A DNA stretch of 64,000 nucleotides. Source: Methylophaga thalassica MP. GTDB taxonomy: Bacteria > Pseudomonadota > Gammaproteobacteria > Nitrosococcales > Methylophagaceae. The position numbers and the translations under genes were made by a program. The number at the start of each line of letters is the position of its first letter. Position 1 is the first letter of the stretch. This document shows positions 50,366-58,869 of the stretch, in pieces. The stretch covers positions 1,034,382 to 1,098,381 of the forward strand of contig NZ_AFIG01000001.1 in assembly GCF_000214595.1 (NCBI RefSeq). Reading direction: 5' to 3'. The notes under the pieces were generated by a model that saw nothing but the letters and a program-made list of their open reading frames with translations, had not been told where the DNA came from and made no database searches.

Positions 50366-50788
50366 ATGATAGAAGAACTGAGACGGTTTATACGCCACCC
50401 AAGTAGCGTGCCTATCCAGGTTAAGCTAGGTGAGCAGCATCAACAACGTTCGCTGAAAGATGTGAGTAAAGGTGGCCTGTGTTTTTGTTCAGCTGCGCCC
50501 ATAGCTGTCGGCACGCTGGTTGAGATCAATATCCTGGCCTGTAAGCCGGGATTTACGGCAAAAGGTATTATCAGTTGGTGTAAACCTGAAGGAAATCAGT
50601 ATCTGGTAGGGGTTAACTTTCAGAGTAAAGCTATGACTTATGCACTCAGAATGGTTGAGCAGATTTGTTATATAGAAGATTACAGAAAACGTATTAGCGC
50701 TAACACCGGGCGTCAGTTAACCAGTGATGAAGCGGCGTTAGAATGGATTCAGAAATATGCGGCAGACTTTCCGAGATTAAACGAGTAA
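50366..50788 (+). CDS. PilZ domain protein
   Basis: A 140-residue putative c-di-GMP receptor. The PilZ motif is present as RRFIRHPSS (RxxxR) and DVSKGGL (D/NxSxxG), with the barrel continuing to VGVNFQ. The C-terminal 50 residues are helical. No pilus genes are near, but a GGDEF and an EAL protein are encoded in this window. It may share a transcript with the RNase J-like gene. Confidence 0.9.
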   Translation: MIEELRRFIRHPSSVPIQVKLGEQHQQRSLKDVSKGGLCFCSAAPIAVGTLVEINILACKPGFTAKGIISWCKPEGNQYLVGVNFQSKAMTYALRMVEQICYIEDYRKRISANTGRQLTSDEAALEWIQKYAADFPRLNE

Positions 50789-50794
50789 ACCATG

Positions 50795-51010
50795 TCAGGC
50801 TTTTGCTTCAAAGCGTTGTGAGCGGCGATCGGATGAGACCCGACGTTCGATAAATGGTCTTTGATTTCGTTTTCTACGATCATAGCGTTGTCTACGATCA
50901 CTATTGTTGGATGGTTTTGCTTCTTGAGCAGCAGGGCGAGCTGGTTCAACCTGTGATGGCGGGCTGATAGTTATCATCGTATTGTGATATAGCTTAGGTA
51001 TCTCGTTCAT
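50795..51010 (-). CDS. Small basic protein with DRR repeats
   Basis: A 71-residue hydrophilic protein, Pro/Ala-rich at first and then very Arg-rich with repeated DRR/ERR elements (SDRRQRYDRRKRNQRP, IERRVSSDRRSQRF). I know similar short DRR-type proteins from other gammaproteobacteria, without function. The upstream ribosome site is weak. It ends 6 bp from the convergent PilZ gene. Confidence 0.55.
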   Translation of the reverse strand: MNEIPKLYHNTMITISPPSQVEPARPAAQEAKPSNNSDRRQRYDRRKRNQRPFIERRVSSDRRSQRFEAKA

Positions 51011-51071
51011 TTTTCGCTGAAGATGAGTTATATAAACAAGCTATCGGATTGATTTTTCTAAGCTTTAGAAA

Positions 51072-51497
51072 TTATTTCGTGTCCGTATATCTCACTTCGA
51101 ACTGGCCGTTTTTAATGCGGGGCTTATTGTTTAAGGGGTACTGATAAAGATAGGCCCAGGCAAGCGTTAGACTGAAATCGGCAGCGTGTGTTTGGATGGT
51201 GATTAACTGACGTTGGTATTCATGTGGTTCAGGGAAAGATGAGGAACATTCTTCATAATCATCCAGTTGACTGAGCACCCAACTGGCATTGGATAGTTTA
51301 TAGAGTTCGCCATAGACGATGTCGTCTTTGCTCTCAGAGAGAATAGCGCCCGGATAGTAGTCAATAAGGTAGAGTTGGCCCTGCATTGAGGCACGACAAA
51401 TAAACTCACTATGTTTGGTAAGTAACTGCGCCATTGAATGATTGGTGTCTTTCATCAATGTGCCGTACACAAATAAATAGGTATTTTGTTCAGTCAT
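51072..51497 (-). CDS. Gamma-glutamylcyclotransferase-like (AIG2/GGCT fold) protein
   Basis: A 141-residue protein with the GGCT-fold opening YLFVYGTLMKD and the glutamate-bearing region QLDDYEEC. Members cyclise gamma-glutamylamines or gamma-glutamyl amino acids to 5-oxoproline; the substrate is not clear. Stand-alone gene divergent from the patatin gene. Confidence 0.88.
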   Translation of the reverse strand: MTEQNTYLFVYGTLMKDTNHSMAQLLTKHSEFICRASMQGQLYLIDYYPGAILSESKDDIVYGELYKLSNASWVLSQLDDYEECSSSFPEPHEYQRQLITIQTHAADFSLTLAWAYLYQYPLNNKPRIKNGQFEVRYTDTK

Positions 51498-51553
51498 TAC
51501 TTTATTAATCTTTTTTATCTACATGATAAATATAACAAACTATAGGTTTTAAG

Positions 51554-52486
51554 TTGAGCGAAAAATTAAAGGTAGGCTTGGCATTAGGTAGTGGGGCAGC
51601 GCGTGGCTGGGCACACATTGGCATTATCAGACAGTTAGAAAAACTGGGTGTTACTCCCGATATTGTTACAGGTACCTCAATAGGTGCATTGGTTGGTGCA
51701 GCTTACGTAGCGAATAATATCGACAAATTGAATGATTGGGTACTGCGGTTGGATAAATTGAAAACTGCTCAGTATTTTGCGATTAATCGCTCACTGCAAG
51801 GCTTCGTTAATAAAAACCGTTTACGCAGTTTTCTTAATGAATACGTGGTGGAACAGGATGTTGCCATCGAAGATCTACAAACGCGTTTTGCTACTGTGGC
51901 GACAGATTTATACAATGGTCGTGAGATATGGAACACACGGGGCAATATAATGGATGCGGTCTGGTCATCCATGTCCTTACCTGGATTATTTCCAGCGATT
52001 AAACACAATAACCGTTGGCTAATAGATGGTGGCTTGGTCAATCCTGTACCCGTCTCTTTATGCCGTGCTTTGGGCGCCGATGTGGTGATAGCTGTTAACC
52101 TCAACAGTGGCATCGTGGGTAAACATTTTAGAACGGATATTGATGATAGCGAGCCCGAAGCAACTCTCGATCTCCCTACCAGCTGGACTGGCAAAGTCAG
52201 TCATATGGTGGCGGATTACACCAATAACTTATTTCCCAAACGACGTGAAGAAAAAGAAGAACCACCTGCATTATTAGACGCCATTGCGGCATCGATTAAT
52301 ATTACGCAGGATCGTATCACCCGAAGTCGGATGGCGGGTGATCCTCCAGAAATTATTTTAAACCCACGTCTCTCCCATATAGGGATTCTGGAGTTTTATC
52401 GTGCTGGTGAAGCCATAGAAGAGGGTATTGCCTGTGTCAAACGTCAGCAAACAGAGCTGGGTTATTATTTGCCAATCGATAAATGA
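51554..52486 (+). CDS. Patatin-like phospholipase family protein (RssA-like)
   Basis: A 310-residue serine lipase with oxyanion loop GSGAARGWAHIG, nucleophile GTSIG and catalytic aspartate in DGGLVNPVP, so the Ser-Asp dyad is intact. It has no signal peptide. Start is TTG 51554 (SEKLKVGLALG follows), with a poor ribosome site, so expression may be low. It abuts the convergent LysR gene without a gap. Confidence 0.92.
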   Translation: MSEKLKVGLALGSGAARGWAHIGIIRQLEKLGVTPDIVTGTSIGALVGAAYVANNIDKLNDWVLRLDKLKTAQYFAINRSLQGFVNKNRLRSFLNEYVVEQDVAIEDLQTRFATVATDLYNGREIWNTRGNIMDAVWSSMSLPGLFPAIKHNNRWLIDGGLVNPVPVSLCRALGADVVIAVNLNSGIVGKHFRTDIDDSEPEATLDLPTSWTGKVSHMVADYTNNLFPKRREEKEEPPALLDAIAASINITQDRITRSRMAGDPPEIILNPRLSHIGILEFYRAGEAIEEGIACVKRQQTELGYYLPIDK

Positions 52487-53401
52487 TTACCTGGCAGGAC
52501 ACTCCCAGTTTTTCAGTTTGGCAAAGTAGTCACGTAAGAAATCGATTAATATTCTGACTCGGTGAGATAAAAAACGTGTTTGAGAATAGATGGCATAAAT
52601 CCCGACCTCTTTTTGAACCAAGGCATCATCCAGTATGGTAATGAGTTTGCCGGACTTGATTGCCGGGTAGGAAATAAAATCCGGCGTCAAGATTAAGCCT
52701 TTTCCAGTTATACAGACATCTCGCAGGTATTCGCCATTGTTTGATGAAAGCACGGTTGGTAAATTCACAGAAATGGCTTGGCCCTGATAATCCAATAATG
52801 ACCAACTGCTACTGACATGGGAATAGTGCAGCTTCACATGACCGTAGAGAAGATCTTCTGTCTTTTCTGGTAAGCCATTTCGAGCAAAGTAATCTGGGCT
52901 GCCACAGATTTGTAATCGTGTTGAAGCCAGTTTACGTGCGATTAGACTGGAGTCAGTTAAGTTCGATATACGAATGGCTAAATCTAAACCCTCAGCGACC
53001 AAATCTTGGTGTCTGTCGCTAAAGTCGATATCAAAAATGATTTCCGGATGGATCAGATTAAATTCACGTAAAGCCGGACTTAAATGCATTAAACCAAAAC
53101 TAATGGGTGCAGAGAGCCTGATACGTCCAGACAGCGATGTTTGCTCATTACCTAAAGCATGTTCAACCTCATAAATATCATCAAGAATACGGACGCAATG
53201 CTGGTAGTAACTGCGACCGGCATCGGTGAGCGTTTGTTTACGCGTTGTTCTTTTGAGCAAGCTGATACCCAGTCGTCTTTCTAAATCTGTTAAACGTTTG
53301 CTGATAGCAGATTTGACCGTATTCATTTGCTCTGCGGCTTTTGTGATACTGCCAGCTTCAACTACCCGCACAAAACATTGCATTTCTTCTAACTGACTCA
53401 T
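52487..53401 (-). CDS. LysR-type transcriptional regulator
   Basis: A 304-residue regulator with an N-terminal winged helix-turn-helix (FVRVVEAGSITKAAEQMN) and a type-2 periplasmic-fold sensor domain. It resembles the CrgA/DsdC-like group that often controls neighbouring oxidoreductase genes. It is divergent from doxX-azoR-pirin and has a T-N11-A operator 4 bp ahead of its ATG, so it probably represses itself and controls that operon. The ligand may be a quinone or other electrophile (inference). Confidence 0.93.
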   Translation of the reverse strand: MSQLEEMQCFVRVVEAGSITKAAEQMNTVKSAISKRLTDLERRLGISLLKRTTRKQTLTDAGRSYYQHCVRILDDIYEVEHALGNEQTSLSGRIRLSAPISFGLMHLSPALREFNLIHPEIIFDIDFSDRHQDLVAEGLDLAIRISNLTDSSLIARKLASTRLQICGSPDYFARNGLPEKTEDLLYGHVKLHYSHVSSSWSLLDYQGQAISVNLPTVLSSNNGEYLRDVCITGKGLILTPDFISYPAIKSGKLITILDDALVQKEVGIYAIYSQTRFLSHRVRILIDFLRDYFAKLKNWECPAR

Positions 53402-53404
53402 TTG

Positions 53405-53429
53405 TATTGTTCTCTATTTGGTAACAATA
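53405..53429. promoter_or_regulatory. LysR-type operator (T-N11-A)
   Basis: TATTGTT and AACAATA, perfect 7-bp arms separated by 11 bp, lie directly before the lysR start in the divergent gap. This is the classic LTTR half-site spacing. Confidence 0.65.
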
Positions 53430-53511
53430 AGTTCATTAATACACTGTTTTATAAAAATATGGAAACGATAAACTGTGAACTATCAAGACAACACAACAAA
53501 AAGGAAAAAAC

Positions 53512-53895
53512 ATGAACGCAGTAACAGGATTATCAACAGTCACAGGTCGTTTTTTATTGAGTCTGATGTTCATTTCAGCCGGCATTGGAAAACTCGGAGC
53601 AGGTTACGAAGCGACACAAGGCTATATGAGCATGATGGGAGTACCGACATCACTGTTGCCTTTGGTGATTGCAACAGAAATTTTAGGTGGTTTGGCGATT
53701 TTATTTGGTTTTAAAACGCGTATCGCTGCTTTCTTATTAGCTGGGTTTACCGTCATCGCAGCCGCCATCTTCCACAATAATTTTGCTGATCAAATGCAGA
53801 GCATTTTGTTTATGAAGGATTTAGCCATTGCCGGTGGTTTGTTGTTACTGGTGGCTAATGGTGCGGGTAATTTAGCTATCGACAATATTAAATAA
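53512..53895 (+). CDS. DoxX family membrane protein
   Basis: A 127-residue four-helix protein starting GRFLLSLMFISAGIGKLGAG, the typical DoxX opening, with ILGGLAILFGFKTRIAAFLL and FHNNFADQMQSILFMKDLAI. It is distinct from and shorter than the DoxX at 6894. First gene of a doxX-azoR-pirin run, with AAGGAAAA before the ATG. It is likely involved in redox or quinone stress at the membrane. Confidence 0.92.
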   Translation: MNAVTGLSTVTGRFLLSLMFISAGIGKLGAGYEATQGYMSMMGVPTSLLPLVIATEILGGLAILFGFKTRIAAFLLAGFTVIAAAIFHNNFADQMQSILFMKDLAIAGGLLLLVANGAGNLAIDNIK

Positions 53896-53920
53896 TGTTA
53901 TCGAAAACAGGAGAATAAAC

Positions 53921-54499
53921 ATGAATAACACGATTTTACATATCAATAGTAGTGAACGTATTCAGGACTCTGTGACACGCCAGGTATCTGCTGAACTGGT
54001 CTCGCAACTACAAAAGCAGTCTGGGCTAGCTATTAAATCTCGTGATCTAGCGAAGGGTATTCCGTTTATTAACGAAGATTGGATCCATGCCAATTTTACC
54101 GATCCCGAGCAACGTACTGAGCAAAATAGACAGGCTTTAGCTACCTCGGACCAACTGGTAGAAGAGTTACAAGCGGCCGAGATATTGGTCATTGCATCGC
54201 CTATCTACAACTTTAGCGTACCAGCCGTATTAAAAGCCTGGATCGATCAGGTGGCGAGAGCAAGAGTCACATTTCGTTACACTGAAAATGGCCCAGAAGG
54301 TTTATTGAAGGCGAAAAAAGCGTATCTGGTGATGGCTTCTGGCGGCGTGCCTCTGGGTAGTGAAGTCGATTACGCTTCTACTTACCTGAAGCAGGTCATG
54401 AATTTTCTTGGAATTCAGGATGTCACTGTGGTGGATGCAGGCAGTCTGATTCAAGAAACAGAAACACTCACACAAAAAATTGCTGATATTGTCAGCTAA
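53921..54499 (+). CDS. azoR: FMN-dependent NADH-azoreductase / quinone reductase
   Basis: A 192-residue flavodoxin-fold enzyme that reduces quinones and azo compounds by two electrons. It shows the FMN-binding INSSERIQDSVTR start, ASPIYNFSVPAVLKAWIDQV and ASGGVPLGSEVDYAS. It sits 25 bp after doxX and 19 bp before the pirin gene. With the LysR regulator, this suggests electrophile or quinone defence. Confidence 0.94.
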   Translation: MNNTILHINSSERIQDSVTRQVSAELVSQLQKQSGLAIKSRDLAKGIPFINEDWIHANFTDPEQRTEQNRQALATSDQLVEELQAAEILVIASPIYNFSVPAVLKAWIDQVARARVTFRYTENGPEGLLKAKKAYLVMASGGVPLGSEVDYASTYLKQVMNFLGIQDVTVVDAGSLIQETETLTQKIADIVS

Positions 54500-54518
54500 T
54501 ATCTATCGGGAGAATGTG

Positions 54519-55361
54519 ATGACTCAGACAAGGGAATTAAGACAAATCATCAACGGAGACCGGGTCTCAGATGGCGCAGGTGTTCAGCTGACGCGTATTA
54601 TCGGCTCACCACATCTCAATATGCTTGACCCTTTTCTGATGTTTGATGCCTTTGGTTCAGATAAGCCTCAGGACTATATTGCTGGCTTTCCTCCACATCC
54701 CCATCGTGGCTTTGAGACGGTGACCTACATGTTAGAAGGTCGTATGCGTCATGAAGACAGTGCAGGCAATGCCGGGGTAATTGAAACCGGTGGTGTGCAA
54801 TGGATGACGGCAGGCAAAGGGATTATTCATTCGGAAATGCCAGAGCAGAAAGAAGGACGCTTAGCGGGGTTCCAGTTGTGGGTTAACCTGCCGGCAAAAG
54901 AAAAGATGAGTGAGCCTAAGTATCAGGAGTTTGATGCTGAGCAGATTCCGGTAGCCAAATTGGATAATGGCACCGAAATCAAGGTCATTGCTGGTCAGAC
55001 AGATAGTGGCGTGAGTGGTGTGATTAATAACCCGTTTGTTAATCCCCTATACCTGCATGTGTTTTTACCTGCGGGAGTCACGTTTGAGCAGACAGTGAAG
55101 GAAACGGACAACACGTTTTTGTATCTTATGAAAGGTCAGATACAGATCGGCGATAAACAGCGACTACTTAATGCTGGTCAACTTGCCGTATTGGAGACCG
55201 GATCAAAAGTGCGTGTCTACAGTGAACGTGATACTGAGTTTGTACTGGTATCAGGGCAGCCTTTGAAGGAACCTGTCGCCAGGGGAGGACCGTTTGTGAT
55301 GAACACGCGGGAACAGATTGAACAAGCCTTCGATGATTATCGTCAGGGTCGGTTCGCTTAA
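54519..55361 (+). CDS. Pirin family protein (possible quercetinase)
   Basis: A 280-residue bicupin. Metal ligands are visible in PPHPHRGFETVTYM (two His) and KGIIHSEMP (His, Glu). Bacterial pirins include quercetin dioxygenases and redox-sensing regulators. The open frame reaches 54480, but ATG 54519 with CGGGAGAA upstream is the start. Last gene before a strong terminator. Confidence 0.93.
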   Translation: MTQTRELRQIINGDRVSDGAGVQLTRIIGSPHLNMLDPFLMFDAFGSDKPQDYIAGFPPHPHRGFETVTYMLEGRMRHEDSAGNAGVIETGGVQWMTAGKGIIHSEMPEQKEGRLAGFQLWVNLPAKEKMSEPKYQEFDAEQIPVAKLDNGTEIKVIAGQTDSGVSGVINNPFVNPLYLHVFLPAGVTFEQTVKETDNTFLYLMKGQIQIGDKQRLLNAGQLAVLETGSKVRVYSERDTEFVLVSGQPLKEPVARGGPFVMNTREQIEQAFDDYRQGRFA

Positions 55362-55381
55362 GTTTTGTTTGTTTTGCTGAG

Positions 55382-55412
55382 AAAAAGCCACTGATTTGTC
55401 AGTGGCTTTTTT
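55382..55412 (+). terminator. Rho-independent terminator after pirin gene
   Basis: AAAAAGCCACTGA/TCAGTGGCTTTTT stem with TTTG loop and T tail. Confidence 0.93.
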
Positions 55413-55476
55413 GTTTAAGTATTTTTTAAGTTGCAGGGATTAATCTTGGCCAAAATTAATTTGGTTGAGGTTTATC

Positions 55477-57099
55477 ATGCGTCGTGCGATTTCTTCTCAG
55501 TATCTAGTATTACTGTTCTCAGTGCTCTTGATGCTTGCTTATAACAATGGTTTGTGGGGTGGCATCGTTCAGGCAAATCAATTAATCACTCAACATAATC
55601 TGTTGTTTTTAGGTTCATGTGCCATCTTCATGACGGCGCTGTTTAATTTAATATTTAATTTGGTGTCATCCCGATACTTGATAAAACCGATTTTGATTTT
55701 CATTGTGTTATGTTCCGCCGCCGCCAGCTATTTTATTGATAGCTATGGTGTGCATATTGACAGTTCGATGATTCAGAATGTGTTAGAGACGGATACCGCA
55801 GAAACAAAAGAATTATTGAGTCAAGATTTCATTATTCATTTTCTGTTATGGGGTATTTTGCCGGCATTTTTAATTGCTAAACTACGGATTGCCCATGTCC
55901 GTTGGACAAAGCAATTACTGATGAGCTCGTTTTCTATCACCATGAGTATTTTAGCCATGGGCTTGGTTGCTGCTTTTTTCTATCAGGACTACGCTTCTAC
56001 CTTCCGCAATCACCGGGATTTACGTTATTTAATCAATCCCACCAGTTATATCTATGCGGTCACCAAAATTGCCAAACAACAGTTTGCTGAAGCTGATAAA
56101 CCATTGATACCTATTTCACAAAATGCCGCGCTCGGCAGCTTCGCGCATGAGAAAAAACACCGTACCGTAACAGTAATGGTGGTGGGGGAAACTGCCAGGG
56201 CAGAATCGTTTCATCTGAATGGTTATGAGCGTGAAACAACCCCAGAGTTAGAGAAAACCAATAGTCTGTATTTTAATAACGTTTCGTCTTGCGGTACGGC
56301 GACAGCTACTTCAGTGCCATGCATGTTCTCACAGTTTTCTCGTGATGATTATGATGATGAAAAAGGCCATGGTTATGAAAGTGTTCTGGACGCTATTTCT
56401 GCTGCCGGTGTGAAGGTCAGCTGGCTTGATAATAACAGTGGCTGTAAAGGTGTATGTGATCGCGTTGAGCACCAGAAAGTGACAGAGGTTAATCTGGCAG
56501 AGTTATGTCCTGATGGTGAGTGTTATGACGAAGTGTTACTCACTAATCTTAAAGCGCTGGTCGCGAAGTCTGACGGTGATCAGTTGATTGTGTTACATCA
56601 GAAAGGCAGCCATGGTCCGGCCTATTTCAAACGTGTACCAGCAGCCTTTGAAAAGTATAAACCGGTGTGCCAAACCTCAGAGTTACAAAAATGCTCTAAT
56701 GAGGAACTCAGAAATGCGTATGACAATACGATTTTATACACCGACCATGTGCTCGCTCAGCTGATTCAGTATCTGGATAACTTATCTTCTCAATCGATTG
56801 ATACCGCGATGATTTATGTGTCTGATCATGGTGAGTCCTTAGGTGAACATAATCTGTATCTGCACGGCACACCTTATTTTGCAGCACCTAGCCAGCAAAC
56901 CCATGTACCTATGGTGGTGTGGCTGTCAGATAACTATGAACGTGACTATCACATTAATCCGCTGTGTATGAAAAATGAAACCGGTAAAGCTGTCAGCCAT
57001 GACAATATTTTCCATTCATTGTTAGGCATGAACAATGTCTTACTGCCAGGTAAATATGACCCTGCTTTAGATATCTTTGCCAGCTGTCAGCATAGCTAA
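55477..57099 (+). CDS. eptA: Lipid A phosphoethanolamine transferase (EptA-like)
   Basis: Adds phosphoethanolamine to lipid A phosphates in the periplasm, lowering negative charge and giving polymyxin resistance in known systems. It has five N-terminal helices (about residues 10-170) and a sulfatase-fold domain with VVGETARAESFHLNGYER, nucleophile threonine in SSCGTATATSVPCM and zinc-site YVSDHGESLGEHNLYLHG. ATG 55477 has GAGG upstream; an earlier in-frame TTG (55465) is less likely. A PAP2 gene follows 7 bp later. Confidence 0.94.
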   Translation: MRRAISSQYLVLLFSVLLMLAYNNGLWGGIVQANQLITQHNLLFLGSCAIFMTALFNLIFNLVSSRYLIKPILIFIVLCSAAASYFIDSYGVHIDSSMIQNVLETDTAETKELLSQDFIIHFLLWGILPAFLIAKLRIAHVRWTKQLLMSSFSITMSILAMGLVAAFFYQDYASTFRNHRDLRYLINPTSYIYAVTKIAKQQFAEADKPLIPISQNAALGSFAHEKKHRTVTVMVVGETARAESFHLNGYERETTPELEKTNSLYFNNVSSCGTATATSVPCMFSQFSRDDYDDEKGHGYESVLDAISAAGVKVSWLDNNSGCKGVCDRVEHQKVTEVNLAELCPDGECYDEVLLTNLKALVAKSDGDQLIVLHQKGSHGPAYFKRVPAAFEKYKPVCQTSELQKCSNEELRNAYDNTILYTDHVLAQLIQYLDNLSSQSIDTAMIYVSDHGESLGEHNLYLHGTPYFAAPSQQTHVPMVVWLSDNYERDYHINPLCMKNETGKAVSHDNIFHSLLGMNNVLLPGKYDPALDIFASCQHS

Positions 57100-57106
57100 A
57101 TCAACT

Positions 57107-57793
57107 ATGCAAAATCATCTGGTAAGACTATGGGGCCTGTATTTTATTCTGATCAGTTTTATTGCTGTCACAGAGCTGGATAAATTAGTCGCCAACATCT
57201 GGTATCAACTTGAAGGCGGCCAATGGCAATTGAAGCATTATTGGCTGACACAAACCTGGTTACATGATGGCGGTCATGACCTGGCAGTCATCCTGTTTAT
57301 CCTTGTATTACTTAGCTATGTCATCAGTGTTTTGACGCGATATTTATCACCATATCGTCATGTTTTAGCTTATCTAAGTATGAGTATTCCACTATCGACA
57401 CTGACAGTGAGTGCGGTAAAAAGACTAACCGAGGTCGACTGTCCCTGGTCTGTGATCGAATTTGGTGGAGACAGGCCTTATCAGTTCTGGTTGCATAGTT
57501 TATGGTCGCCATTGGAAGGCGCAGATCATTGTTTTCCAGCTGGTCATGCAAGTTCAGCTTATATGTTTTTTGGGGTGTATTTTGTCAGCAAGCAACTTTT
57601 CCCTCAGCATGCCAGAAACGTGTTGTATGGCATCATCGTATTAGGCGTGATTTTCGGGGTAGCTCAGCAGTTACGGGGGGCGCACTTCATCAGTCATGAT
57701 CTCACCTCAGCATTTATATGCTGGACAGTATCCTGGTTATTATGGCGTTTCTGGCCAATTCAAAAATTGAAACAGGAAGTTATTCACGAATAG
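57107..57793 (+). CDS. PAP2-family membrane phosphatase
   Basis: A 228-residue integral membrane phosphatase with five or six helices. The motifs are VKRLTEVDCPW (replacing the usual K-x6-RP, with Cys before Pro), PAGHASSAYMFFG and RGAHFISHDLTSAF. The active-site His residues of motifs two and three are intact. Next to eptA it may dephosphorylate lipid A or undecaprenyl-PP, as in other EptA-PAP2 pairs (inference). ATG 57107 is preferred over the overlapping start at 57077. Confidence 0.88.
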   Translation: MQNHLVRLWGLYFILISFIAVTELDKLVANIWYQLEGGQWQLKHYWLTQTWLHDGGHDLAVILFILVLLSYVISVLTRYLSPYRHVLAYLSMSIPLSTLTVSAVKRLTEVDCPWSVIEFGGDRPYQFWLHSLWSPLEGADHCFPAGHASSAYMFFGVYFVSKQLFPQHARNVLYGIIVLGVIFGVAQQLRGAHFISHDLTSAFICWTVSWLLWRFWPIQKLKQEVIHE

Positions 57794-57881
57794 ATGATCC
57801 ACGTCATTTCAGTTATTTCGCTATTGTGTATTATTAGGTTTAGCATTCATTCCGATAACGCCTCAACACAGAAGACAACAC

Positions 57882-58862
57882 ATGCTGCGATTACGAAATT
57901 TAATTTTGTTACTGATAGTGATTGCCGTGGCCGCGGCGAGTTATTACTGGAAATCTGAACAAGAGCTGACATTACCGAGTGGTTTTGCTGCAGGTAACAG
58001 CCGTATTGAAGCCACTGAAGTCGATGTGGCGACAAAAACGGCAGGTAAAGTGGAACAAATTACGGTGAATGAAGGCGACTGGGTCTCCCAAGGTCAGGTG
58101 CTGGCGGTTATGGATACCGAACAAGCCAAGGCCAGTCTGGCGGTAGCCAATGCTAATCTGAATAAAGCGAATGAATCCAAAAAATATGCCCAGGCCATTC
58201 TGGCACAGCGGCGCAGTGAAGTTACCCTGGCAAAAAAAGAGCTTGAACGCACGCAAGCCTTGGTAAAAAAAGGCCACCTTAGTCAGGAAGTGATGGATCA
58301 AAAAGAAACACAAAAGGCGACGGCTCAGGCAGCCATGCAAGCGGCATCAGTGCAAGTGGCTGAAGCTCAAGCCGCCATTGAAGCAGCCAAAGCTGAGGTG
58401 ACAAAAGCACAGGTGGTGATTGCGGATAGCCAGTTAACGACGCCGCGCAATGGCCGTGTTTTATACCGCTTAGCTGAGCCAGGTGAGGTATTAGCTGCTG
58501 GTGGAAAAGTGGTGACATTAATAGATGTCAGTGATGTCTATATGTATCTGTTTTTACCGACGGACCAGGCGGGGCAAACGCGGGTTGGTGCAGAAGCTCG
58601 TATTGTCGTTGATGCTTATCCTGATTTTTCTATTCCTGCCCATGTGTCTTTTGTGGCGCCTCAGGCTCAGTTCACGCCTAAATCAGTCGAAACCGAAGAA
58701 GAGCGCCAAAAGCTCATGTTTCGGGTAAAAGTGAAAATTGAAGAAAGTGTATTAAAAAAATACGCAGAACAAGTTAAAACTGGGGTGCCTGGTGTGGCGT
58801 ACATCAAGTTAGATGAGAATGCGCAGTGGCCAGAAAAAGTGCCACCACTTATCACATACTGA
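57882..58862 (+). CDS. yhiI: HlyD/membrane-fusion protein (YhiI-like)
   Basis: Periplasmic adaptor, 326 residues. An N-terminal signal anchor (NLILLLIVIAVAAASYYW), lipoyl-like half motifs (GKVEQITVNEGDWVSQGQVL and PRNGRVLYRLAEPGEVL) and an Ala/Gln/Lys-rich coiled coil at about 75-180 identify it. It is directly followed by an RbbA-like ATPase and a YhhJ-like permease, the same order as E. coli yhiI-rbbA-yhhJ. The exporter would be a tripartite drug or envelope-compound pump. Confidence 0.92.
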   Translation: MLRLRNLILLLIVIAVAAASYYWKSEQELTLPSGFAAGNSRIEATEVDVATKTAGKVEQITVNEGDWVSQGQVLAVMDTEQAKASLAVANANLNKANESKKYAQAILAQRRSEVTLAKKELERTQALVKKGHLSQEVMDQKETQKATAQAAMQAASVQVAEAQAAIEAAKAEVTKAQVVIADSQLTTPRNGRVLYRLAEPGEVLAAGGKVVTLIDVSDVYMYLFLPTDQAGQTRVGAEARIVVDAYPDFSIPAHVSFVAPQAQFTPKSVETEEERQKLMFRVKVKIEESVLKKYAEQVKTGVPGVAYIKLDENAQWPEKVPPLITY

Positions 58863-58869
58863 TCTGTCA

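Noticed and set aside
53475-53714. 79-codon frame overlapping the start of doxX
   Set aside because: Out of frame with a clear DoxX gene and begins with a low-complexity charged stretch.
57972-58518. Minus-strand frames opposite yhiI
   Set aside because: Antisense shadow of the coiled-coil coding region.
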